Positions 1 through 5,110 of a stretch of 5,860 nucleotides of DNA are shown one piece after another. The notes below the pieces were generated by a model. That model did not search any database, was not told the origin of the DNA, and saw only the letters and a program-made list of their open reading frames with translations. This DNA is from JACPLA01 sp035291905 (GTDB taxonomy: Bacteria > Bacteroidota > Ignavibacteria > UBA10030). The translations under genes and the position numbers were made by a program. Where the stretch lies: contig DATDRF010000284.1 in assembly GCA_035291905.1 (NCBI GenBank), forward strand, positions 1 to 5,860, given 5' to 3'. Numbering within the stretch: the stretch's first letter is position 1; the number at the start of each line of letters is the position of its first letter.

Positions 1-1
1 A

Positions 2-337
2 AAAAAGAACTACGTCAGCAAGGTTCACTACAGTTTCGGGAGCATCTTTAAAACGTTCTTTAATATCCTGGGCTTGCCGTATCTGAATCAGTACGATGCA
101 GGTGCGACAGATCTCTCGGACATGTTCACGGAAACCCCGGATCTCACTCATTATGTTGCCCTCCCGCCCGATTTGAGAATCTTCGATACGCATAAGGCTC
201 TCACTCCGCTTGACGAGAAGTTCGATTGGAAGGCACTGCATGATTCGCCCGACATTGACAACCCGGAGGATATGTTGAAAGACCAGAAAGAGAAAAAGGA
301 ATACAGGATTCAGGATCAGAAAAAGGAGAATGAATAG
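2..337 (+). CDS. Phosphoesterase / alkaline phosphatase-superfamily protein, C-terminal fragment
   Basis: This is the last 111 residues of a protein whose beginning lies before the window; the frame is open to the left edge, so the TTG at 74 is not a real start. Residues 4-32 of the fragment contain YVSKVHYSFGS, then a hydrophobic stretch, then ILGLPYLNQYDAGATDLSDMF. This matches, from family knowledge, the conserved end of bacterial phosphoesterases (PF04185-type, often fused behind a YncE-like propeller), where a serine/histidine-rich segment precedes 'GLPPLxQYDAxAxPMxDxF'. Such proteins hydrolyse phosphate esters, usually outside the cytoplasm, but the metal ligands and nucleophile would be upstream and cannot be checked. 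The tail (about residues 90-111) is highly charged, rich in K, E, D and Q, and probably disordered. The stop codon at 335-337 is followed within about 10 nt by the repeat array, with no obvious own terminator. The family call is fairly secure; the exact substrate is unknown. Confidence 0.75.
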   Translation, partial: KKNYVSKVHYSFGSIFKTFFNILGLPYLNQYDAGATDLSDMFTETPDLTHYVALPPDLRIFDTHKALTPLDEKFDWKALHDSPDIDNPEDMLKDQKEKKEYRIQDQKKENE

Positions 338-346
338 AGTCTATCT

Positions 347-378
347 TTCTCTGTACCCTCTGTGTAATCTTCCGCGGT
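347..378. repeat. Degenerate partial CTCTGTG repeat unit (U0)
   Basis: The stretch reads TTCTCTGTACCCTCTGTG, then TAATCTTCCGCGGT. It resembles the right-hand end of the full units (GTTCTCTGTGTAACCTTCCGAGGT) but lacks a left arm. It looks like the decayed or deleted remnant of a first unit in the array. It begins about 10 nt after the phosphoesterase stop codon and runs directly into the next unit. Confidence 0.6.
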
Positions 379-481
379 GAAAAACATTACACAGAGAGCA
401 CAAAGGTGCACAGAGAACACAGAGGATGCTTCTCCGTGCTCTCTGTGACTCTTCAGTGTTCTCTGTGTAACCTTCCGAGGT
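376..481. repeat. Full-length hairpin repeat unit U1 (left copy)
   Basis: This 106-bp unit starts GGTGAAAAACATTACACAGA and ends CCTTCCGAGGT. It is identical to the unit at 994-1099 except for CT versus TC at 451-452. It is internally palindromic at two levels. The outer arms 387-401 and 456-470 pair over 15 positions with one G-U. The inner arms 409-426 and 430-447 pair over 18 positions with two A-C mismatches and one G-U, closed by a 3-nt loop TGC at 427-429. The arms are separated by unpaired linkers at 402-408 and 448-455. It lies in the intergenic space 3' of both the phosphoesterase gene and the minus-strand GxxExxY gene. Confidence 0.9.
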
Positions 482-545
482 GAAAAACATTACACAGAGA
501 ACACAGAGGATACTTCTCCGTGATCTCTGTGTAACCCTCAGAGGA
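479..545. repeat. Short hairpin repeat unit U2
   Basis: This shorter unit overlaps the end of U1 at GGT and shares the GGTGAAAAACATTACACAGA opening. It has only one tier of palindrome. Arms 490-500 and 524-534 pair perfectly over 11 bp. They continue, after one A/A mismatch, into 502-510 paired with 514-522 (one A-C mismatch, one G-U) and a TAC loop. It can be derived from U1 by deleting one tier. Its right edge is about 5 nt from the last base of the GxxExxY stop codon at 551, so it directly abuts the 3' end of that gene. Confidence 0.85.
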
Positions 546-550
546 ACCAT

Positions 551-925
551 TCAGAAGATGAACCGTCGCAATCCTTCCTTCAATGTCTTTACATTGAAAT
601 TAATGAGAAGCCCCAATTTCTTTTCAGAGAATTTCATGTATGTCAGGATTTGAGCTTCGTGGACGGGGATGAGGGCATCGACGGACTTCAGTTCGAGTAC
701 AACTTGTCGTTCCACAAGAATGTCTATTCTGTATCCGCAATCGAGCTTGATATTCTTGAAGATGATTGGCACGGGTTTCTGTCTATCAATAGATAACCCC
801 CGGCTGGTCAATTCATGGCTCAAGCATTCTTCATAGGCCGATTCCAGCAGACCCGGGCCAAGAATCCTATGGACTTCGATTGCTGCCCCAATGATGGAGC
901 CTGACAACTGATTGAGCTGATACAT
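551..925 (-). CDS. GxxExxY protein, PD-(D/E)XK nuclease-like
   Basis: A 124-residue cytoplasmic protein of the GxxExxY family (PDDEXK_3 / TIGR04256 as I recall them), whose members average about this length and whose biochemical role is not established. The name motif is visible at G25-L-L-E28-S-A-Y31. A PD-(D/E)XK-like core follows: D68 in YRIDILV, then E78-L-K80 in VVLELKS. A later H90/Q92 and YMK segment (89-98) resembles the conserved QxxxYMK helix. I chose the ATG at 923-925 because it yields MYQLNQLSGSIIGAAIEVHR, the usual family start, and is preceded by a G-rich stretch (GGGGGGAT) as a weak ribosome site. The same frame is open upstream to 1021, but that part is translated repeat and low-complexity sequence. 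Hairpin repeats flank the gene on both sides, U2 6 bp beyond its stop codon and U3 68 bp before its start. The family call is firm. Nuclease activity and a link to repeat mobility are inference. Confidence 0.9.
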   Translation of the reverse strand: MYQLNQLSGSIIGAAIEVHRILGPGLLESAYEECLSHELTSRGLSIDRQKPVPIIFKNIKLDCGYRIDILVERQVVLELKSVDALIPVHEAQILTYMKFSEKKLGLLINFNVKTLKEGLRRFIF

Positions 926-993
926 AGATCCCCCCAAGTAGGAAAGTTGATGGTGAGACAAATATAGGGGAACGAACAGAAAAAGGGAAACTT

Positions 994-1099
994 GGTGAAA
1001 AACATTACACAGAGAGCACAAAGGTGCACAGAGAACACAGAGGATGCTTCTCCGTGCTCTCTGTGACTTCTCAGTGTTCTCTGTGTAACCTTCCGAGGT
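994..1099. repeat. Full-length hairpin repeat unit U3 (right copy)
   Basis: Direct-orientation copy of 376-481, offset by exactly 618 bp and matching at 104 of 106 positions. It has the same two-tier palindrome (outer arms 1005-1019 / 1074-1088, inner arms 1027-1044 / 1048-1065). It occupies most of the divergent intergenic region between the GxxExxY start (925) and the transglutaminase-like start (1159), and could therefore affect transcription of either. Near-identity over 106 non-coding bases implies recent duplication, insertion or gene conversion rather than ancient divergence. Confidence 0.9.
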
Positions 1100-1147
1100 C
1101 CCAACCTTTTTGGCTATTTCCGGTCTTAAAGACTAGACACAGCACAA

Positions 1148-1162
1148 ATGGAGAATCGATGA
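1148..1162 (+). promoter_or_regulatory. Ribosome site and minimal upstream ORF overlapping the transglutaminase-like start
   Basis: GGAGA at 1150-1154 is a good Shine-Dalgarno match 4 nt before the ATG at 1159 and fixes that start. The same bases include an out-of-frame ATG at 1148 giving a four-codon ORF (Met-Glu-Asn-Arg) whose TGA overlaps the real start as ATGA. The Shine-Dalgarno call is reasonable. A regulatory role for the mini-ORF is only possible, since its own ATG lacks a clear ribosome site. Confidence 0.45.
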
Positions 1163-2013
1163 GAATATTCCTTGCCGTGCTCTTTCTGATTTCCGCTGCC
1201 CTGGGTCAGGAAAAGCTCACGTCTCAGAAAGACAGGGATCTGTATAATCTTCTGAGAAAGGACTTGAAAGCGTTTGCGGGGGAAGTTACAGGGAACGCTC
1301 CTTCAGAGCTGGGCCAGGCCCGGATGATTGTCCGCTGGCTGGCAGAGCACCTGGAGTGGAAGGCGACGGATTATCAGCAAAGGACTGTGCCGGAGATCAT
1401 CAACCGCGGAGGAGGAAACTGCAACGAACTGGCCATGGTCGCCGTGGCTGCGATGAAGGAAATCGACATCCGCATGAGGCGTGTACGGGAGATCAATATC
1501 CATAAAGAGACCCCTGCGCGCGGAGAGACTGCGCGGGCCAAAGTGAAGGAAAAGGGGAATCGGCTTTCCGTCTTCGGCCGCCATCATAACGATCACGTGT
1601 GGATTGAAATATACGACAGCAAGGAAAATGAATGGTATCCCGCCGACCCCTCCATTGGCGTAGTGGGTACGAAGGAATGGCTGGAGGCGCGGGCGGGATT
1701 CGGAAAGCGCCTTACGCTTGATCCGATTTCCGAGGATATGATCGTCCCCTTCGCCATCGTCGCGGCGGACGAGAAAGGGGCCTTTTCCATCAACCGCTCA
1801 CAGCACTACATGGTGGAAGAATTCGGCCGGCTCTATCCGGGGAGGCTGGACAATCTGCACGCCTGGGGAGATTGGGTGCGGTTGCTGGATGAGCTCGATG
1901 ACAAGGCGATCGGGGCCTTCAACGGAGAGGTCAACCTCCACGACTACGAGAAAACAATCGATTCACTGGCCGAAGTCTATTCGGAGCTGCGGAGCGAGTA
2001 TTTGAGGAAATAG
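1159..2013 (+). CDS. Exported transglutaminase-like protein
   Basis: A 284-residue protein starting with a Sec signal peptide: MRIF, then a hydrophobic core to about residue 14, and a likely cut after ALG before Q17. It should act in the periplasm or outside. The core matches the transglutaminase-like (PF01841) papain-fold layout: C88 in GGGNCNE, H146 in NDHVWIEI and D163 in WYPADPS form the expected Cys-His-Asp triad. Family members are either protein crosslinkers or, more often in bacteria, peptidase-like or structural; the reaction here is unknown. A basic insertion (about 105-135, rich in R and K) separates Cys and His. The C-terminal part (about 190-284) has no motif I recognise. The frame is open back to 1024, but those residues translate repeat U3 and lack a signal peptide, so the ATG at 1159 with its GGAGA is preferred. 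The gene stands alone on this strand. Confidence 0.85.
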   Translation: MRIFLAVLFLISAALGQEKLTSQKDRDLYNLLRKDLKAFAGEVTGNAPSELGQARMIVRWLAEHLEWKATDYQQRTVPEIINRGGGNCNELAMVAVAAMKEIDIRMRRVREINIHKETPARGETARAKVKEKGNRLSVFGRHHNDHVWIEIYDSKENEWYPADPSIGVVGTKEWLEARAGFGKRLTLDPISEDMIVPFAIVAADEKGAFSINRSQHYMVEEFGRLYPGRLDNLHAWGDWVRLLDELDDKAIGAFNGEVNLHDYEKTIDSLAEVYSELRSEYLRK

Positions 2014-2016
2014 TTC

Positions 2017-2053
2017 GTCGACAATCCCGTCGACCAATCCGGTCATTGACCGG
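2017..2053. terminator. Two short inverted repeats between convergent genes
   Basis: GTCGAC at 2017-2022 and 2029-2034 can pair around a 6-nt loop. CCGGTC at 2039-2044 and GACCGG at 2048-2053 can pair around a 3-nt loop. They lie in the 29-bp gap between the convergent genes ending at 2013 and 2043, and the second covers the minus-strand stop codon. The position suits a bidirectional terminator, but the stems are only 6 bp and no T-tract follows, so this is weak. Confidence 0.3.
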
Positions 2054-2450
2054 CGACCGCCTGCCTTGCCGAAAAAGCAAGGTAACGCCAGAAAAGGATT
2101 CCAAAAACGAGGTCCAGGAATATTCCAGGTCCGAGGAATCCAGTAAGTTCGCCGGGCATCTTCAGGAACGCCACCCCGAGCACAAAGAAGAGGACGGTCA
2201 GAAGTTTTGCCGCCACAAGGATCTTGACGTAGGGGCGAGCCGTTGCAAGATTTCTGGCAACGGCGAACTGCACCAGGCCGTACATCGAAACGGTCATGAG
2301 ATTGAAATAGACGAAAATGGGATAGTTGGGAGCGTCAATGCCGATGATGGTGGGCAGGGACCCAACAAGGAAAATGGTGGGAACAGAGGCCAGGAAATTC
2401 CATGCGCTTCCGGCATAGAAGATGCCGCGGTAGAGCCGTTCTGATTCCAT
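2043..2450 (-). CDS. Small four-helix integral membrane protein, unknown function
   Basis: A 135-residue protein made almost entirely of four predicted membrane helices at about 9-31, 44-65, 75-97 and 105-127. Positive residues sit at the N terminus (R5, R8), in the 66-76 loop (R66, R73, K76) and at the C terminus (R122, R129), predicting both ends in the cytoplasm. I see no catalytic motif and do not recognise the family; the layout resembles small uncharacterised inner-membrane proteins. The ATG at 2448-2450 is supported by AGGA about 9 nt upstream. It lies 82 bp downstream of the decarboxylase stop on the same strand, so it may be the last gene of that transcript or have its own promoter in the gap. 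The long opposite-strand frame over the same bases is charged, lacks any motif and is rejected. Confidence 0.75.
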   Translation of the reverse strand: MESERLYRGIFYAGSAWNFLASVPTIFLVGSLPTIIGIDAPNYPIFVYFNLMTVSMYGLVQFAVARNLATARPYVKILVAAKLLTVLFFVLGVAFLKMPGELTGFLGPGIFLDLVFGILFWRYLAFSARQAVAGQ

Positions 2451-2532
2451 AGATGCTGATCCTGCAGAGTGATGAGAAAGTGGTGGGATAAGACACCTTA
2501 GAATTACCGAGATTTTGACTGTTTCACAAGCC

Positions 2533-3945
2533 CTATTTCGTTCGCCCGCTTTGTTTCGACTGCTTGACCTTTCCCCGTGATTCCTTGTTCGCTGAAATCT
2601 CCAGAATCCTCCAGATTTCGTCGACCCAGTCGCGATGTTCCGGTTTCATGAGGACGGAGCGTAGAGCTGTGACCGTCTCACTGTCTCTCATGATTCCCGC
2701 ACCCGCAAGGTCAAAGAACTTTGTCGGCAGTTCGGCCAGGGCGAGATGGAGGTTGTGTTTGGCGGCCCGATCGAAAACAGAACGAGACAGCGAGGAGGAT
2801 TCACTGACCGTCCCCGCGGCCGGTATCCAGACGAGAATATCCAATTCCGGAGGAGTGGATGTGATGAATAGCCCGCCCGAATGCATCTTTCTGTGCAGTG
2901 CGAGGGCGGCACTGCGGGAGGCTTCGAGCATTCTTGAAAAAGCCCCCTTTCGCCTTAGCGGAAGAAGCCTCTGGGTCGCCCAGAGAGCGACCGCCGACGC
3001 TCCCGCGCGGGAGCATTCGAGGCTTATTTCACCCAGGTGGAGTTCGTTGGAACTGAAATAGGTATAGGGGGAGTCGTGCTTGTAGAATTTCCCGACTCCC
3101 GGATCGCGAAAGATGATGCAGCCGCATCCGTAGGGTTGAAGGCCGTGTTTGTGAGGATCAATCACGATCGAATCGGCCTCGCTCAGGCGCTCAAAGCTCT
3201 TTGATGTGTCGGGCGCCAGGTTGCCGGCGAGGACAAAGTAGCCGCCGTACGCAGCGTCCGCGTGAAGCCGAAAACCGTAGCGCTCCCTCAACGCCAAAAT
3301 CTCCGGCAAAGGATCCACGGCGCCCGTCGCAGTTGTCCCGACTGTTGCAACCACCGTACCGACTCCACCCCGCTTGAGTCTTGATTCCAATGACTCCAGG
3401 CTGATCCGGCCGCGATGATCGGTTGCGACGGACTCGAATGGAAGCCCGAGGACTCCTGTGATGCGGCGATGTGTGTAGTGGGCCTGGTCCGAGGCCAGTA
3501 TCGTTTTTCCCGGATTGACCCGGCCTCCGATCCAAAGCGCCTCGAGATTTGCCATTGTCCCGCCGCCGGTGAGATGACCCAAATGCGACTTCCATCCGAC
3601 CATAGCCGCGATCTGCGCGACAGCCTCTTTCTCCATCGCCGAGCTTGCCCGCCCTCCATCCAGCGCATGGTTGTTCGGATTGATCCACATGGCAAGTGCA
3701 TACGCGAGGCGGGCTGCGGGGTGGGGAGGCTTCAACATCTGGCCGGCATAGAGAGGATGGAAGTAGGGGAAATTGTCCCGGAGACGCTTTGCGGCCTCGA
3801 CGAGCACCCTTTCCGTCGCAGGAGAAGGCATCTTCGCTCTCTTGAAAGAGGGAAGGTCGCCGAATCCTTTCTCGAGCGTGTCGAGCAGTCTCTTCAGTGC
3901 CTTGATTGAATCGCGTTCCAGGAGCGGTAAGTTCTTGGTCTTCAT
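2533..3945 (-). CDS. PLP-dependent group II amino acid decarboxylase
   Basis: A 470-residue cytoplasmic enzyme of the group II decarboxylase family (PF00282: glutamate, aromatic amino acid, histidine and diaminobutyrate decarboxylases), which removes CO2 from an amino acid using pyridoxal phosphate. Numbered from the ATG at 3943-3945, the motifs in order are: NPNNHALDGG (89-98), LTGGGTMANLEAL (125-137), SDQAHYTHRR (152-161; H156 stacks on the cofactor), VGTTATGAVDPL (202-213), HADAAYGGY (228-236; D230 binds the pyridine nitrogen) and DPHKHGLQPYGCG (263-275; K266 forms the Schiff base). LECSRAGA (309-316) is also typical. All key residues are present and the length is normal. The last 20 residues are basic and probably disordered. 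The substrate cannot be told from these motifs. A TTG at 3949-3951 directly after the preceding stop would add two residues; neither start has a clear ribosome site, suggesting translational coupling to the gene 6 nt upstream. Confidence 0.9.
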   Translation of the reverse strand: MKTKNLPLLERDSIKALKRLLDTLEKGFGDLPSFKRAKMPSPATERVLVEAAKRLRDNFPYFHPLYAGQMLKPPHPAARLAYALAMWINPNNHALDGGRASSAMEKEAVAQIAAMVGWKSHLGHLTGGGTMANLEALWIGGRVNPGKTILASDQAHYTHRRITGVLGLPFESVATDHRGRISLESLESRLKRGGVGTVVATVGTTATGAVDPLPEILALRERYGFRLHADAAYGGYFVLAGNLAPDTSKSFERLSEADSIVIDPHKHGLQPYGCGCIIFRDPGVGKFYKHDSPYTYFSSNELHLGEISLECSRAGASAVALWATQRLLPLRRKGAFSRMLEASRSAALALHRKMHSGGLFITSTPPELDILVWIPAAGTVSESSSLSRSVFDRAAKHNLHLALAELPTKFFDLAGAGIMRDSETVTALRSVLMKPEHRDWVDEIWRILEISANKESRGKVKQSKQSGRTK

Positions 3946-3951
3946 TTCCAA

Positions 3952-4992
3952 TTAAAACTGAACCGCCTTTGCTCCCGCGTCCGTTTCCTTGAGGAACCTG
4001 ATAAGCCCCGCAAGATATCTCTCCTGGTCGTCATACATATCCAGGTGACTTCCGTCGGGACAGTACAGGTAGCTTCCGTTCTGCACTTGTGTCGACATCC
4101 ATTGCATATGCTCGGGATCCATGGTATCGTATTGTGCCCCTATCACAAGCGTCGGCACGGCTATGTTCTTCAGGTCCGCTTTTCGATCCCACTGTTCCAG
4201 TCTCCCTGAAAGTCCGAATTCGCTCGGTCCCTGCATTGTAACGTACAGTTCCTGGTTGATCCTCGCGAAGCCGCGGTTCACCGGGTCGGGCCAGTCCTCG
4301 AGGTTCCTGCGCAGAATGTGTTTCGTGTAAAAATGTTCCATCAGAATTTCCATGTAACGCGGATTCGCGAATTGCTTCTTCGCCTCGAGGCTTCTGACCT
4401 CCTTCAAAATATCGGGATCCATTTGTTTCGCCAGCACATTGTCAGCGTATGCGTCATACTCAGGGGCGCTTGCCATCATGTTTGAAATAATCAGGCCCTT
4501 GAGATTTTGCTGATACTTCAGTGCGTATTCCATAGCCAGAATCCCGCCCCACGAATGGCCAAGGAGATAGAAATTTGTGCTGTCGAGGCCGAGGCCCTTA
4601 CGCACCTGTTCAACCTCCTCGACAAAGCGATCGACCTGCCAAAGGTCCCTGTCTTTCGGCTGATCCGAAAACGCGGAACCGAGCTGGTCATAGTAAATGA
4701 ACTCGATCTGTTCCTGCGGCAGGAAGCTTTCGAAACACTCGAAGTATTCGTGCGTTGATCCCGGCCCGCCGTGAAGGAGGAGGAGCCTGATGCGGGGATT
4801 GTTTCCGAATCGCTTCGTCCACACCCTGAACTTTCCCTTGGGCGTTTCGATCGGGATGATCCTCACGCCGCCGCTTTGAATCGCAGCTGCTTCATCCTTC
4901 TGGAAATACGGTGCGTCGAATTGACGCTGAGAACAGGAGAGGATCAAAAATGCCGCCATTAAAAGGGCGATGATCGATCGCGAAGTCTTCAT
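3952..4992 (-). CDS. Proline iminopeptidase-like alpha/beta hydrolase lipoprotein
   Basis: A 346-residue S33-type alpha/beta hydrolase. Members of this family remove N-terminal proline or other residues from short peptides. The oxyanion motif LLHGGPGS is at 72-79, YDQLGSAFSD at 101-110, the nucleophile S147 in GHSWGG (145-150), the acid probably D289 in GAQYDTMDP, and H316 in DGSHLDMY. A helical cap fills about 172-260. The N terminus, MKTSRS followed by a hydrophobic stretch and LILSC, is a lipoprotein signal with lipidated C20, so the enzyme should be membrane-anchored on the envelope side, unlike classical cytosolic Pip. The ATG at 4990-4992 gives this signal and has AGGA (5000-5003) 7 nt upstream; the longer reading from 5064 would bury the signal and is rejected. 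It is followed 6 nt later by the decarboxylase. Substrate is inferred from family only; other S33 hydrolases (esterases, epoxide hydrolases) share the fold. Confidence 0.87.
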   Translation of the reverse strand: MKTSRSIIALLMAAFLILSCSQRQFDAPYFQKDEAAAIQSGGVRIIPIETPKGKFRVWTKRFGNNPRIRLLLLHGGPGSTHEYFECFESFLPQEQIEFIYYDQLGSAFSDQPKDRDLWQVDRFVEEVEQVRKGLGLDSTNFYLLGHSWGGILAMEYALKYQQNLKGLIISNMMASAPEYDAYADNVLAKQMDPDILKEVRSLEAKKQFANPRYMEILMEHFYTKHILRRNLEDWPDPVNRGFARINQELYVTMQGPSEFGLSGRLEQWDRKADLKNIAVPTLVIGAQYDTMDPEHMQWMSTQVQNGSYLYCPDGSHLDMYDDQERYLAGLIRFLKETDAGAKAVQF

Positions 4993-5054
4993 GGGACAAT
5001 CCTGAGTAAGAACTGATGAGGGAGGAGATGTTTTTTGGAATTGCGATTCGTGAA

Positions 5055-5083
5055 AAGCTACCAAAAGAGGGGAGGAATGTCAA
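5055..5083 (-). promoter_or_regulatory. Candidate sigma-70-type promoter for the peptidase-decarboxylase pair
   Basis: On the minus strand TTGACA (5083-5078) is a perfect -35 consensus, followed after 17 bp by TAGCTT (5060-5055), a 3/6 match to the -10 box. It lies 62 nt upstream of the lipoprotein ATG and within the 118-bp gap after the propeller gene. Spacing is ideal but the -10 is poor, so this is tentative; the pair could instead be read through from the propeller gene. Confidence 0.35.
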
Positions 5084-5110
5084 GAAAGAGATACGGGGAA
5101 ATGGAGCATT

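Noticed and set aside
347..545. CRISPR array
   Set aside because: Units are contiguous, of unequal length and internally palindromic, with no unique spacers of regular size and no cas genes.
347..1099. Classical insertion sequence or composite transposon
   Set aside because: No transposase is present, the flanking copies are not standard terminal inverted repeats, and I see no target-site duplication.
820..1104. Minus-strand 94-aa reading frame
   Set aside because: It is out of frame with the GxxExxY gene, is made partly of repeat translation and has no recognisable motif.
1123..1133. Small inverted repeat GTCTT-A-AAGAC upstream of the transglutaminase-like gene
   Set aside because: Five-base arms with a single central base are expected by chance and there is no second operator copy.
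2046..2444. Plus-strand 132-aa reading frame opposite the membrane protein
   Set aside because: It is highly charged low-complexity sequence without motif; the opposite strand gives a coherent four-helix membrane protein with a ribosome site.
3191..3701. Overlapping alternative frames within the decarboxylase gene
   Set aside because: All catalytic motifs of the decarboxylase lie in one frame through this region; the alternatives are Arg/Ser/Gly-rich shadow frames.
4993..5064. 24-residue N-terminal extension of the lipoprotein gene
   Set aside because: It would precede and disable the lipoprotein signal, and the internal ATG has a better ribosome site.
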